Shown here: positions 54,217 to 63,696 of the stretch, piece by piece | How the letters are laid out: each line of letters begins with the position of its first letter | Numbering within the stretch: position 1 is the stretch's first letter | Assembly (NCBI RefSeq): GCF_001417815.1 | Contig: NZ_BCFK01000021.1 | Location: forward strand, 1-64,000 | Direction: 5' to 3' | Length of the DNA stretch: 64,000 bases | DNA from: Bifidobacterium aesculapii | Lineage (GTDB): Bacteria; Actinomycetota; Actinomycetes; Actinomycetales; Bifidobacteriaceae | The notes under the pieces: model-generated | Told to the model about the DNA's origin: nothing | What the model saw: the letters and a program-made list of their open reading frames with translations, nothing else | The model's database searches: none | Translations under genes and position numbers: made by a program

Positions 54217-57200
54217 GCGCCACACCGACCTTCACCGACAGTCCGGAACAGGCGGCGGTCATCGACGCGCCGGTCGATGACGACGTACTCGTCGTCGCCG
54301 GAGCGGGATCGGGCAAGACGTATACGATGACCCGCCGCATCATAGAACTCATCCGCCGCGGCGTGGCGCCCGAACGCATCCTCGGTCTCACCTTCACACG
54401 CAAGGCCGCGGGCGAACTGCTGTCCAGGGTCTCCGCCGCCGTGCTCGGCGACGCGGACGGGGGCGGAGACGACCGCATGTTCCTCAAACCCGCCGTATAC
54501 ACCTACGACGCGTTCTTCCAATCCATCGTGCGCCAATACGGGCTGCTCGTCGGATTCGACCAGAACACGCAGCCGCTGAGCGAGGCGGGCGCGCTGCAGC
54601 TCGCCGCCACCGTCATCGACAGGCATATGGACGATCTGCGCGGCCGGGACCTCGGGGCGTTCAACACGCTCGCGGCGAAGGTGCTGGCCCTGTCGGGAAC
54701 CATCGGCAGCGCGATGATCGGCGCGGACGTGGCGGACATGGCCACGGCCATCGGCAAGGTGCGCGCATGGGACACGGCCTTCGCCGCGCAGGTGAGGCGG
54801 GCCATCGGCGCGGAGCGCGTCCCCGAAGACGAACCGAAGCTCACCAGGCCGCGGCGGCTGAAGAAGGACTCCGACGCGACATGGTCCGGAAAACTCGAGG
54901 AATACCATGACCGTCTCCACGCGGCCTGCGTCTACCATTGCGCCAACCTCATCGACGTCGTCGAGCAGCGCGACGTGCTGCTCGACCTCGTCGAAGCGTA
55001 CACCGCGGAGAAACGCAGGCTCAACCTGGCCGAATTCGGCGACTTCACCATCGCCGCCTACCAGCTCGTCACCCGGTTCCCCTCCATCGGCGAGCGATAC
55101 CGGCAACGGTTCGGCCACGTGTTGCTCGACGAATACCAGGACACCTCCACCACGCAGGCGGCATTGCTCGCCACATTGTTCCATGACGACGCCACCGCGG
55201 TCAACGCGGTGGGCGACCCGTTCCAGTCGATCTACGCGTGGCGAGGCGCCAGCCCGGGAGCGTTCCGCATGTTCCAACGGGATTTCGGCATGCCGGCCGG
55301 CAGCCGCCCGTACGCGTTGACCGTCACACGGCGCAACTCGCGGCTCGTGCTGGAGGCGGCCAACGATCTGACGTTGCCGCTGCGCGAGACCCCGCGGCGT
55401 GCGGGCAGTTCGCTGATGCGGGAGGTCGACGTGCCCGCGTTGGGGAACCTGCCCGACGCCCCCGAAGGCACGGTGGGCGTGCTCGGGTACGACACGCTCG
55501 GCCAGGAGATCGACGGCGTCATGCGGTTCTGCCGGCAGGCCGCGGCCTCGGGCGCCAGCACCGCGGTCCTGTTCCGGTCGAAGAAACGCATGGCCGCATA
55601 CCGGCAGGCATTGGAGGACGCCGGATTGAGCACGCTGGTGGTCGGATATTCGGCGATGCTCGAACGCCCCGAGATCCGGGACGTGCTCGCGTTGCTGCAC
55701 GTCGCCTCCGACCACACCGACAGCGCCTCCCTCATGCGCCTGCTCGCCACGCCCCGCTTCGGCCTGGACGCGGGCGCGCTGTCCGCGCTTGCGGCGCTCG
55801 CCGACGCGGACAACACCGAAGCGCGGTATCAGGCGCTCGCCGCGGCCGGCGTCGTCCCCGCCGACGCGCCGCGCAGGGAGCGCGCCGGCCTGGTCAAGGA
55901 ACATCGCGACATGGTGCCCAACGCGGTGTTCCTGCCCGACCTGCTGCAATCGGAGGACCTCGCCGCCAGACTGGAACGCGACGGACGGTTCGGCGGCCAA
56001 GCCATGCACGGCATCCTGCTCGCCGGCGGCATGCTGCGCACGGTGCGCGGCATGGTGGGGCGCCCGCTGCCCGAAGTGGTGCGCGCCGCGGCTCAGGCGC
56101 TCGATCTGGACATCGACACCGTGGTGGCCCAAGCCATCCGTGGCGGAGATCGTCCGGTCAATCCGACGACGGCGCATATGCCGGTCGAGACGATCATCGG
56201 TCTGGTCGACGACTACACCGCCGAGATAGCCGTCGACGTCGCTCCCACACTCCGGGGGTTCATGGCCTGGGTGGATGCCCTGCGCACCATCGAGGACGAG
56301 ACCGCCGGGTTGGAGGCGGGCCGTACGGCGGATGTGGAACTGATGACGGTCCACCAGTCGAAAGGGCTCGAATGGGATGCGGTCGCCGTGGTCGGGCTGG
56401 CTGAAGGCGCATTCCCCAGCAATCAGGGCGACCATCTCGCCGTCATCCCCGACGCCGACCACTCGGGAGGCGTCGAGCAGGGGCGTTGGACGGCGCCCGA
56501 ATACCATGAGCGTGCCTCGACATGGTTGGACGATCCGACCGCAGTGCCGGTGCCGGTGCGGGCCGACGCGGGAATCCTGCCCCGATTCCCGCACGACGCG
56601 CCCCTCGATGGCGATCCGCTGGACACGTTGGCGGAACTGGACGATGTGGAACTCATCGACGATGAGATCTACGGGTCGCTGCGCGCCGTCGGCGACGGCG
56701 TGGACGACGTCGACCCCGACTCGTGGCATCTCACCCAGGAGGAGGAGTACGGGCGGCGGCTTCACGCCGATGAACGGCGACTCATGTACGTGGCGTTGAC
56801 GAGGGCCAGGCGCGACGTGCTGCTGACCTACAGCCGCACAGGGGATGAGAGCCGTGACCCTGCTGCGCTAGGCGCCAAACCGCGTATGGCGAAACCCTCC
56901 AACTTCTGGCTGGAGATCCACGACGCCATACGCACCCACGACGCCGAGGCATCGGTCGCATGGGCGGATTCCACGCCGGCTATGGGCGATGGGGCGGAAC
57001 CGGCCCGGAATGCGGCCCCCGCCGACTCCTCCAACGTGGCCGATGCCTGCGGAACAACCGGTGCGAAGACGCCGGAATCCGTCGGCGTGCCGCGTCCTGA
57101 CGGGTTCTTCATCGGCGAACATGCGGCATCCTATCTGCGGTCGGTCGTCGATGAGGCGTGGCATGCCCCATTGGCCGACGACGAGCCGGACCCGCTGCCG

Positions 57201-58160
57201 TGGCCGTCCACGCTCGGCGAGACCACCGGATCCATACTCAGGCGGTCCGCCGAGGCGGTCGGCGAGGCCATGGACGCGCTCGCCGGCGCGGACGATGCGC
57301 CGGAAGGCCCGCTCCCCGAGCACGGCGACCTGCTCGACAAGGCTCGTCTGCTGCTCGCCGACATCGACCTCATGCCGGAAACCGTCGACGACGCGTCGCT
57401 CGACGAGCGCGTCAAATCGCAGGCGCAGGGCATTCTGGCGCGCTCACGGCAAAGCGTCACCCGTCTGCAGACGGGAGCCTCGCAGATGGGGGAGCATGAG
57501 GAGCGCCGCTACTGGCGTGGCATCGTCAGGCCCATCCCATCGGTCGCCTCGCCGGCGGCATCGCTGGGCACCAGATTCCACGCGTGGGCGGAACGCTTCA
57601 TGGACGCCGCCATCGAAGCGGACGCAGGCTACGACAGACAGTCGATGATCGCCGGCCTGGAACGCGCCGAAACGCTGGACGGTCCCGAAGCGGAGCTCGC
57701 CGCATGGCAGCGCAGACTCGTGGAATCCGAGTGGGCGGCACGCACGCCGGTGTGGGCCGAACGGCAGCTCGTCGTATCCCTACCGATGCTCGACGGCATC
57801 ATCGTCAACGGCAAGCTCGACGCCGTGTTCCGCGGCGGGCTCGACGCGAACGAGGCCGGCGGCACGGAAGGCCCGGGCGATCCGGGCGAGTCCGGCGAAC
57901 GGTACACCATCATCGACTGGAAGACCGGACGCAGGCCGCGCGACGCACGTCAGATCGCCGCCAAACTCGTGCAGCTCGACCTGTACCGGCTTATGCTCTC
58001 AGCGACGGAAGGCGTGCCGTTGGACAGTATCGACGCCGCTCTCTACTATGTGAGTGAACCCGACGCCAAGCTCCGCGAGCTGCGCGCCGGAAAGAAAACA
58101 GAACAGGAAATCATTGCCGAGTTGAGCTCCGGAATCCCCGAGCACGCCGACGACGATTAG
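54213..58160 (+). CDS. adnB: AdnB-like UvrD/RecB-type helicase-nuclease subunit
   Basis: 1315 residues. The motor is complete: VVAGAGSGKTYTMTRR (Lys35), GLTFTRKAAGEL, HVLLDEYQDTSTTQ, AVGDPFQSIYAWRGA, VELMTVHQSKGLEWDAV and MYVALTRARRDVLLTYSR. The C-terminal nuclease has NGKLDAVF and TIIDWKTGRRP (Asp1235, Lys1237). No cluster of cysteines is present at the end, unlike its partner. In AdnAB the AdnB motor drives unwinding, and each subunit's nuclease cuts one strand. The ATGA overlap with adnA indicates equal synthesis. A hairpin terminator follows. Confidence 0.9.
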   Translation: MSATPTFTDSPEQAAVIDAPVDDDVLVVAGAGSGKTYTMTRRIIELIRRGVAPERILGLTFTRKAAGELLSRVSAAVLGDADGGGDDRMFLKPAVYTYDAFFQSIVRQYGLLVGFDQNTQPLSEAGALQLAATVIDRHMDDLRGRDLGAFNTLAAKVLALSGTIGSAMIGADVADMATAIGKVRAWDTAFAAQVRRAIGAERVPEDEPKLTRPRRLKKDSDATWSGKLEEYHDRLHAACVYHCANLIDVVEQRDVLLDLVEAYTAEKRRLNLAEFGDFTIAAYQLVTRFPSIGERYRQRFGHVLLDEYQDTSTTQAALLATLFHDDATAVNAVGDPFQSIYAWRGASPGAFRMFQRDFGMPAGSRPYALTVTRRNSRLVLEAANDLTLPLRETPRRAGSSLMREVDVPALGNLPDAPEGTVGVLGYDTLGQEIDGVMRFCRQAAASGASTAVLFRSKKRMAAYRQALEDAGLSTLVVGYSAMLERPEIRDVLALLHVASDHTDSASLMRLLATPRFGLDAGALSALAALADADNTEARYQALAAAGVVPADAPRRERAGLVKEHRDMVPNAVFLPDLLQSEDLAARLERDGRFGGQAMHGILLAGGMLRTVRGMVGRPLPEVVRAAAQALDLDIDTVVAQAIRGGDRPVNPTTAHMPVETIIGLVDDYTAEIAVDVAPTLRGFMAWVDALRTIEDETAGLEAGRTADVELMTVHQSKGLEWDAVAVVGLAEGAFPSNQGDHLAVIPDADHSGGVEQGRWTAPEYHERASTWLDDPTAVPVPVRADAGILPRFPHDAPLDGDPLDTLAELDDVELIDDEIYGSLRAVGDGVDDVDPDSWHLTQEEEYGRRLHADERRLMYVALTRARRDVLLTYSRTGDESRDPAALGAKPRMAKPSNFWLEIHDAIRTHDAEASVAWADSTPAMGDGAEPARNAAPADSSNVADACGTTGAKTPESVGVPRPDGFFIGEHAASYLRSVVDEAWHAPLADDEPDPLPWPSTLGETTGSILRRSAEAVGEAMDALAGADDAPEGPLPEHGDLLDKARLLLADIDLMPETVDDASLDERVKSQAQGILARSRQSVTRLQTGASQMGEHEERRYWRGIVRPIPSVASPAASLGTRFHAWAERFMDAAIEADAGYDRQSMIAGLERAETLDGPEAELAAWQRRLVESEWAARTPVWAERQLVVSLPMLDGIIVNGKLDAVFRGGLDANEAGGTEGPGDPGESGERYTIIDWKTGRRPRDARQIAAKLVQLDLYRLMLSATEGVPLDSIDAALYYVSEPDAKLRELRAGKKTEQEIIAELSSGIPEHADDD

Positions 58161-58188
58161 ACCCATCGCCACGGGCACGGATGCCCGG

Positions 58189-58221
58189 CCGCCATGCGTC
58201 GCCTCATACGGCGCATGGCGG
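58189..58221 (+). terminator. Hairpin terminator after adnB
   Basis: CCGCCATGCG and CGCATGGCGG form a perfect 10-bp stem with a 13-nt loop, 29 nt past the stop. No T tract follows. Confidence 0.6.
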
Positions 58222-58354
58222 ATGCGACAGCGGGTCCCGCGGCTGGAACGCGCCGTGAACGTCTCGCCGGCGGGGAGGCCGCTACCCTCGTGCAGGCATG
58301 TGTGGGCGGGCACACGTGCTACACGACACCAACGAACCAAGGAGTGGAACACCC

Positions 58355-59140
58355 ATGGCTGCGAACAGCAACGCAACCGCCAACACCGCAACGAACGGCA
58401 TCGTCTATCGTGCCGTCACCTGGAACGACGTCGAAGCCATCGTCGACGCGTTCTACCAGACCTGGGGCGTGAACGAGCCCGGCGACCCGGCCATCGCACG
58501 CATGACATCACGTCATTTCGTCCTGCACTATCTCGAACCGGCGACTCGCGCCGAAATCGCCGAAGACCCGGACGGCCGGTTCATGGGCGTCACGCTCGCA
58601 CGCGTCGCGGGCGCCCCGGTGCTGTTCGACCGCGTCCCCGACGCCCTCGCCCACGTCGACGATGAACTCGGCGCCACCCCGGAAGGCGCCGACGCCCTCG
58701 CCCGCACCAAGGCATGGCATGCGCTCGAGGAACGCATGGAAGACGACATCGCCATCAACGACCGCGCCCCCGCCGAACTCGAACTGTTCGTCGTGGCGCC
58801 CGCCGCGCGCGGCCACGGCGTCGGCGGTACGCTCTGGCGGCATCTGCTCGCCGCGTTCGCCCATGCCGGCGTCGAACGCTACTACCTGCACACCGATTCC
58901 AGCTGCGACGTCGGCTTCTACGAGCATCAGGGCCTCGCCCGCGTGGCCGAACGCTATGCGAAGGACCATCCCGGCGAACACGTCGGGGATGGGGAGGACA
59001 TCTTCATCTACGAGGGCGAGGTGAGGCCGAGCGGAGTGGATGAAGCGGTGTGCACCGGTATCTACGAGGGCGAGGTGAAGCCGAGCGGAGTGGATGAAGC
59101 GGTGTGCACCGGTATCTACGAGGGCGAGGTGAACGCATGA
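58355..59140 (+). CDS. GNAT-family N-acetyltransferase with tandem C-terminal repeat
   Basis: 261 residues. The acetyl-CoA motif VVAPAARGHGVGGTLW (R.xGxG type) and YYLHTDSSCDVGFYEHQG are typical GNAT elements. The substrate is unknown. The first 15 residues are Asn/Ala/Thr-rich. The C-terminus is odd: IYEGEVRPSGVDEAVCTG, then IYEGEVKPSGVDEAVCTG, then IYEGEVNA, made by a near-perfect 54-bp tandem duplication. The normal end was probably at the first IYEGEV. The repeat keeps the coupling with the MFS gene (ATGA overlap at 59137-59140). AAGGAG is upstream of ATG 58355. Confidence 0.88.
   Translation: MAANSNATANTATNGIVYRAVTWNDVEAIVDAFYQTWGVNEPGDPAIARMTSRHFVLHYLEPATRAEIAEDPDGRFMGVTLARVAGAPVLFDRVPDALAHVDDELGATPEGADALARTKAWHALEERMEDDIAINDRAPAELELFVVAPAARGHGVGGTLWRHLLAAFAHAGVERYYLHTDSSCDVGFYEHQGLARVAERYAKDHPGEHVGDGEDIFIYEGEVRPSGVDEAVCTGIYEGEVKPSGVDEAVCTGIYEGEVNA
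59006..59132 (+). repeat. 54-bp tandem repeat, two and a third units
   Basis: ATCTACGAGGGCGAGGTGA starts at 59006, 59060 and 59114. The first two full units differ by two bases by eye (GAGG/GAAG region). It is in frame in the acetyltransferase gene and carries the GAGGGCGAGG that serves as the ribosome-binding site of the next gene. Confidence 0.9.
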
Positions 59141-60489
59141 GCGGCGCGGCGACGGTGAGGGTGCGCTCGCCCTATGCGCGCCTGTTCCATATCCCCGGTG
59201 CGAAGGCGTTCTGCGTCTCCGGCGCCGTGGCGCGACTGCCCATCTCCATGATGAGCCTCGGCATCGTGCTCGCATTGAACCATCTGTACGACAATTGGAC
59301 GGTCGCCGGCACGATGAGCGCCGCCTACGTGTTCGCACTGTCCTGCGTCACCCCGTTCTATGCGCGCCTGTTCGACCGTTTCGGCCAACGACGGGTCGGC
59401 CGCGTGGCGCTCGCCGTGCAGGTCGTCGCCATGCTGTCCTTCGCGTTCGGCGCCCTGCTGCGTGTGCCCATTCCGCTGCTGTTCGCATTGGCGATCGTCA
59501 TGGGACTGACCCAGTTCTCGTTCGGCGCGCTGGTGCGCACCCGTTGGGCGTACGCGCTGCGGGAGGACCGCGACGGCGAAGCGCTGCTCAACACCGCATA
59601 CGCGATGGAGGCCGCCATCGACGAGGTCGTATTCATCCTCGGCCCGATCCTCGCGGCATGGCTCGCCACCAGCGTGCACCCCGTCAGCCAGCTGTTCGTG
59701 CCGACCATCGCCTGCGGCGTGGGCGGTGCTGTGTTCTTCTCGCTCAAGTCCACGCAGCCGCCCGCCATCATCGAAACCGTGCACGTCCCCGCGGCCACGC
59801 GGGCATCCGAAACCGCTGCGGATGCGCCCGGGCATGATGGCGACCCGTCGGCCGTCTCCTCCGCGGCCCCTGCCACCGACGGCCTGTCGCTCAGACAGCT
59901 GCGCCATCAGGGCGCCAAGCCGAAGAGCGCCCTCCTGTACGGCGGCGTGCTGCCCCTGCTCGTCGTGTTCCTCGTGTTCAACATGAGCTTCACGTCGTTC
60001 GACGTGTCCATCACCGCGACGATGAAGGCGATGGGCCTGGAAAGCCTGCTCGGCCTCCAGCTCGCCATGTTCGCGCTCGGCTCGTGCGTCGGCGCCGTCG
60101 TGTTCGGGTCGCGCCGCATGCGCGGCTCCCACTGGGGCCACATGGTGCTGTTCCTATGCCTGCTGACCATCGGCTACGTGGGATTCCGTCTGTCCATGGA
60201 CCATCTCCTCGTGCTCGGACTCGTCGAGATCCTCGCCGGACTCGTCGTCTCGCCGTTGTTCACCACTGGCAACCTCATCGTCAAGGACATCGTGCCCGAG
60301 GAAAGCCTCACCGAAGGCCTGAGCTGGGTGAGCACCGCCGGCACCGTCGGCACGTCGATCGGATCGTCCGCGGCCGGCATCGTGCTCGACGCCGCCACCC
60401 CGCACGTGGCGATGTTCCTGCCCGCGCTGTTCACCGCATGCGCGGTGCCGCTCGCGCTGCTCGGCTGGGTCCTGGCGCGCAGACGCTAG
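59137..60489 (+). CDS. Major facilitator superfamily transporter
   Basis: 450 residues with about twelve membrane helices and a longer central cytosolic loop (about 210-265, Ala/Pro/Thr-rich). FYARLFDRFGQRRVGRVAL is the MFS motif A loop between helices 2 and 3. The family is a multidrug or small-molecule exporter type, substrate unknown. It is coupled to the GNAT gene, so the pair may handle an acetylated compound or drug, but this is only inferred. Confidence 0.9.
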   Translation: MSGAATVRVRSPYARLFHIPGAKAFCVSGAVARLPISMMSLGIVLALNHLYDNWTVAGTMSAAYVFALSCVTPFYARLFDRFGQRRVGRVALAVQVVAMLSFAFGALLRVPIPLLFALAIVMGLTQFSFGALVRTRWAYALREDRDGEALLNTAYAMEAAIDEVVFILGPILAAWLATSVHPVSQLFVPTIACGVGGAVFFSLKSTQPPAIIETVHVPAATRASETAADAPGHDGDPSAVSSAAPATDGLSLRQLRHQGAKPKSALLYGGVLPLLVVFLVFNMSFTSFDVSITATMKAMGLESLLGLQLAMFALGSCVGAVVFGSRRMRGSHWGHMVLFLCLLTIGYVGFRLSMDHLLVLGLVEILAGLVVSPLFTTGNLIVKDIVPEESLTEGLSWVSTAGTVGTSIGSSAAGIVLDAATPHVAMFLPALFTACAVPLALLGWVLARRR

Positions 60490-60519
60490 CGGGCGTCGTC
60501 CCGACAGACGGGACCGGTG

Positions 60520-60549
60520 TTGCGCCGTGTCGCGTCTTGCCGATACAAC
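60520..60549 (+). promoter_or_regulatory. Leaderless promoter of the aminotransferase gene
   Basis: TTGCGC (60520-60525), an 18-bp spacer and TACAAC (60544-60549) put the start of transcription at or just before ATG 60557. No ribosome-binding site is seen. Confidence 0.6.
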
Positions 60550-60556
60550 GGGCGGT

Positions 60557-61855
60557 ATGACTGGTGAAGCACAGCAGCATGACATGCCGTCCAACCCCGC
60601 CGAAGCGGCCGGCGCGGCCCGGCCGACAGGCGACGGCGCCGCGGCCGGCGCCGCCGGGGCCACGGCGACGCCCGTGATGTCCCGCAGGGCGCGTGAGGCG
60701 CAGCCGTTCCGCGCCATGGTGTTCGGCGAACAGGCCGACCGCATGATCGCCGAAGGCGTGAGCGTCATCAAACTGTCGCTCGGCGAACCCGACTTCGGCG
60801 CGCCGCCCGCCGTACGCGACGCGATGCGTGAACAATACGACGGGCGCGCGCTGCCGTACACCGCCGCCATGGGATTGCCCGAACTGCGCCGCGCCATCGC
60901 CGGCTTCTACAAGGAGCGGCACGACCTCGACATCGACCCCAAGCGCATCATCATCACCTCGGGCGGATCGGCGGCGCTCCTGCTCGCCACCGCGCTCACC
61001 GTCGACCCCGGCGACGACGTGATCGTCGCCGACCCCTCATACCCGTGCAACCGCGAACTGATCAACAGCTTCGAAGGCAACGTCGTGGACGTGCCCACCT
61101 CCGCCGCCACACGCTTCCACCTCAACCGCGACCTCGTCGCCGCGCACTGGACGGACCGCACGAAAGCCGTGATGATCACCTCGCCGTCCAATCCGACCGG
61201 CACCACCATCGACTTCGACGTGCTCGCCGAGGTATGCGGCTACGCGCGCGAGCACGGCGCATGGCGCATCGTCGACGAAACCTACATCGACCTCGCCGAC
61301 CGCGAACCCGACGGCACCGACATCAAATCCGTGCTCGCCTGCGACGACGGCGCGATCGTGTGCAACAGCTTCTCCAAGTTCTTCGGCATGACCGGATGGC
61401 GACTCGGCTGGGCCGTCATCCCCGACGACGACGCGGTCCTCAACGCCGTCGACGACCTCGCCACGAACTACTACCTGTGCGCGCACACGCCCACACAGCA
61501 TGCGGCGCTCGCCTGCTTCACCGAAGACAGCCTCGCCGAATGCGAACGCCGCCGCCAGGAGCTGCTCGCCCGCTGGCGCATCGTCATCGATGGGCTCGCG
61601 CATATCGGTCTGCCCGTCGAAGTCGAACCGAACGGCGCGTTCTACGCCTACTTCGACATCACCTCCACCGGACTCGACGCCTGGACGTTCTGCGAACGCG
61701 CGCTGGCGGAGGCGCACGTCGCGTTGACGCCCGGACGCGACTTCGGCGCCGCCACCGCCGACACGCACGTCAGGCTCAGCTACGCGGCGTCGCGCGAGGC
61801 GCTCGCCGAAGGCCTCGACCGCCTCGGCCGGTGGCTGCCGACGCTGCGCCGCTGA
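60557..61855 (+). CDS. Class I/II pyridoxal-phosphate aminotransferase
   Basis: 432 residues, cytosolic. KLSLGEPDFGAP, YTAAMGLPELRRAIAGFY, ITSGGSAALLLA, SPSNPTGT, IVDETYIDLA and NSFSKFFGMTGWRLGW with the cofactor Lys274 are all in place, and a C-terminal Arg (HVRLSYAAS) binds the substrate carboxylate. It looks like an aspartate/aromatic/branched-chain type enzyme; substrate cannot be told. An N-terminal stretch of about 40 residues rich in Ala and Gly is unusual and probably disordered. If the mRNA is leaderless, ATG 60557 is the start. Confidence 0.9.
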   Translation: MTGEAQQHDMPSNPAEAAGAARPTGDGAAAGAAGATATPVMSRRAREAQPFRAMVFGEQADRMIAEGVSVIKLSLGEPDFGAPPAVRDAMREQYDGRALPYTAAMGLPELRRAIAGFYKERHDLDIDPKRIIITSGGSAALLLATALTVDPGDDVIVADPSYPCNRELINSFEGNVVDVPTSAATRFHLNRDLVAAHWTDRTKAVMITSPSNPTGTTIDFDVLAEVCGYAREHGAWRIVDETYIDLADREPDGTDIKSVLACDDGAIVCNSFSKFFGMTGWRLGWAVIPDDDAVLNAVDDLATNYYLCAHTPTQHAALACFTEDSLAECERRRQELLARWRIVIDGLAHIGLPVEVEPNGAFYAYFDITSTGLDAWTFCERALAEAHVALTPGRDFGAATADTHVRLSYAASREALAEGLDRLGRWLPTLRR

Positions 61856-61932
61856 TTCGCGCGTCCATCACCACGGCATCACCGGCGGAATCACCAGAGA
61901 ACGAGAACCACAGAAGGAACGGAACACCACCC

Positions 61933-62901
61933 ATGGTCAACCTGCGTTCGCACACCACGCGTCTCGGTGTGCTCGACATCGGTTCGAACACCATCCACAT
62001 GCTCATCGTCGACGCCGCGCCCGGCGCGAGGCCCGAGCCCGAGGCCAGCACGAAGACCACCGTGCGTCTGATGACGTATCTCAAAGAGGACGGTTCCATC
62101 AGGAAGGCCGGCATCGAGGCGATTCTCGAAGCGGTGGACGAGAGCATGCGTCTCGCCGAGGAGTACCAGATCACGCAGCTGCTTGCCATGGCCACCAGCG
62201 CGTTGCGCGAAGCCCCGAACGGCAACAAGGTGCTGCGCAAGATCGAGGAGCGCATCGGCCAGGGGGTGACGGTGCTGTCCGGCACGGACGAGGCGAGGCT
62301 CACGTTCCTCGCCGCCCGCCGCTGGTACGGCTGGGATGCGGGCCGTCTGCTCATGCTCGACATCGGCGGCGGCTCGCTCGAGGTCGCTATGGGCTCCGAC
62401 GAGGAGCCGACCGTGGCGCTGTCGGTGCCGGCGGGCGCCGGGCGCGTCACCACGCGGTTCCTGCCCGAGGGCACGGCGACGCCGGAGGAGCTGGAGGAGG
62501 TGCGCAAGCAGGTGCGGCGGATTCTCGAGCCGATGGTCGAGGCGTTCCCGAAGTCGAAGCATCCGAATCATGCGGTAGGCACGTCGAAGACGTTCCGTTC
62601 GCTCGCGCGTCTCGCCGGCGCCGTGCTGCGCCAGCCCGGCCGCGAGGACACGATGATCATGACCCGCGAACAGCTGGAGGATTGGATTCCGCGTCTCGCC
62701 GCCATCGAACCGGAGCAGCGCGTCGCCCTGCCCGGCATCACGCCGGAGCGCACGATGCAGATCGTCGGCGGTGCGATCGTGGCGGACGAGGTCATGAAGG
62801 CGCTCAACATCCAGGAGATCGAAATCTGCCCGTGGGCGTTGCGCGAGGGCGCGATTCTGCGCTGGCTCGACCAGTTCGGCCGCACGCGTCTCGGCTTCTG
62901 A
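61933..62901 (+). CDS. ppx: Ppx/GppA-family exopolyphosphatase/phosphatase
   Basis: 322 residues. LGVLDIGSNTIHMLI is the N-terminal phosphate loop; MLDIGGGSLEVAMG is the second actin-fold loop. AMATSALREAPNG and GTDEARLTFLAARRW are conserved family segments. It removes phosphate from polyphosphate or from pppGpp. The short form (about 310-320 residues, no HD domain) is typical of Actinobacteria. AAGGAACGGAAC lies rather far upstream of ATG 61933. Confidence 0.93.
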   Translation: MVNLRSHTTRLGVLDIGSNTIHMLIVDAAPGARPEPEASTKTTVRLMTYLKEDGSIRKAGIEAILEAVDESMRLAEEYQITQLLAMATSALREAPNGNKVLRKIEERIGQGVTVLSGTDEARLTFLAARRWYGWDAGRLLMLDIGGGSLEVAMGSDEEPTVALSVPAGAGRVTTRFLPEGTATPEELEEVRKQVRRILEPMVEAFPKSKHPNHAVGTSKTFRSLARLAGAVLRQPGREDTMIMTREQLEDWIPRLAAIEPEQRVALPGITPERTMQIVGGAIVADEVMKALNIQEIEICPWALREGAILRWLDQFGRTRLGF

Positions 62902-62928
62902 CCGGACGCGCCGTCGCTCCTTCAGCCG

Positions 62929-63696
62929 TCACGACTCCAGACGGCTGAGCTCCGCGCGCGTCTTGGCGAGTTTGGCGAACGCCTCGTTGCGTTGCGTCGG
63001 GTTCTTCGCCCGCGCATGGTCGCGCACGAGCTTCGCCTCCTGCGCCCGCAGCGCGACGATGCGGTCACGCCGTATCAGCTGCGCGTCCAGGTCGGCGTGG
63101 TCCGCGGTGCCGAGGATCGCCTGCGAACAGAGCGACTCCCACACCTCGTCCATGTCGGTGCCGACGGTCTCCAACAGCACGTCGCGCGGGTCCTCCCAAT
63201 CGGAGGCGTGCACGAGGAACCGTTCGACGTGACCGGCGCGCGAGGCGGGGTCGCGGCGTCGCACGACCAGTGCGCACTGTTCGCGTATCGCGCCGCCGGC
63301 CGCGTCCGCCGCGGCGTCCGTTCCGGTCGCCTGCGCGTCATGGCCGTCGCGCACGCACACGAACAGGACGCCGCTCGCCTTGCGCTGCGCCGCGATGTGT
63401 TCGATGACGTCGGCCGGTACGGCGGCGTCCGTGCCGTTCAACCGCAGTCCCAGCACCAGGATCTCCTTGATACGCGTGCCCTCCGCGGCGCCGGTGTTCA
63501 CGGGGCGCAGCAGGGCGAGCATGTGGATGGAGGCGACGGCGTGCAGGAAATGCTGCCGGAGCGTGTTTGATATCGGCCCCTTGCCCGCGAACAGTCCTTT
63601 GGGCAGCGTGCCCTTCTCGGCCGGAATGGCCGACCGTTGCGGCAACCCCAGTTCCAGTGCGGTCACCGAACCGCAGCGTGCGGCATCCATGGCCAT
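62929..63696 (-). CDS. DUF4391 protein
   Basis: 255 residues. The N-terminal segment with LPQRSAIPAEKGTLPKGLFA, then RQHFLHAVASIHMLALLRPV and IKEILVLGLRLNG, matches the DUF4391 pattern (L....IPK..F, then I.w..KL.p.T, then EI.vf.i.L). The C-terminus is a charged helix (LVRDHARAKNPTQRNEAFAKL). DUF4391 genes usually lie between a helicase and a methyltransferase of phage-restriction or related islands; neither is inside this window on the left, and the window ends on the right. GGGAGG is upstream of ATG 63696 (63699 possible). Confidence 0.8.
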   Translation of the reverse strand: MAMDAARCGSVTALELGLPQRSAIPAEKGTLPKGLFAGKGPISNTLRQHFLHAVASIHMLALLRPVNTGAAEGTRIKEILVLGLRLNGTDAAVPADVIEHIAAQRKASGVLFVCVRDGHDAQATGTDAAADAAGGAIREQCALVVRRRDPASRAGHVERFLVHASDWEDPRDVLLETVGTDMDEVWESLCSQAILGTADHADLDAQLIRRDRIVALRAQEAKLVRDHARAKNPTQRNEAFAKLAKTRAELSRLES

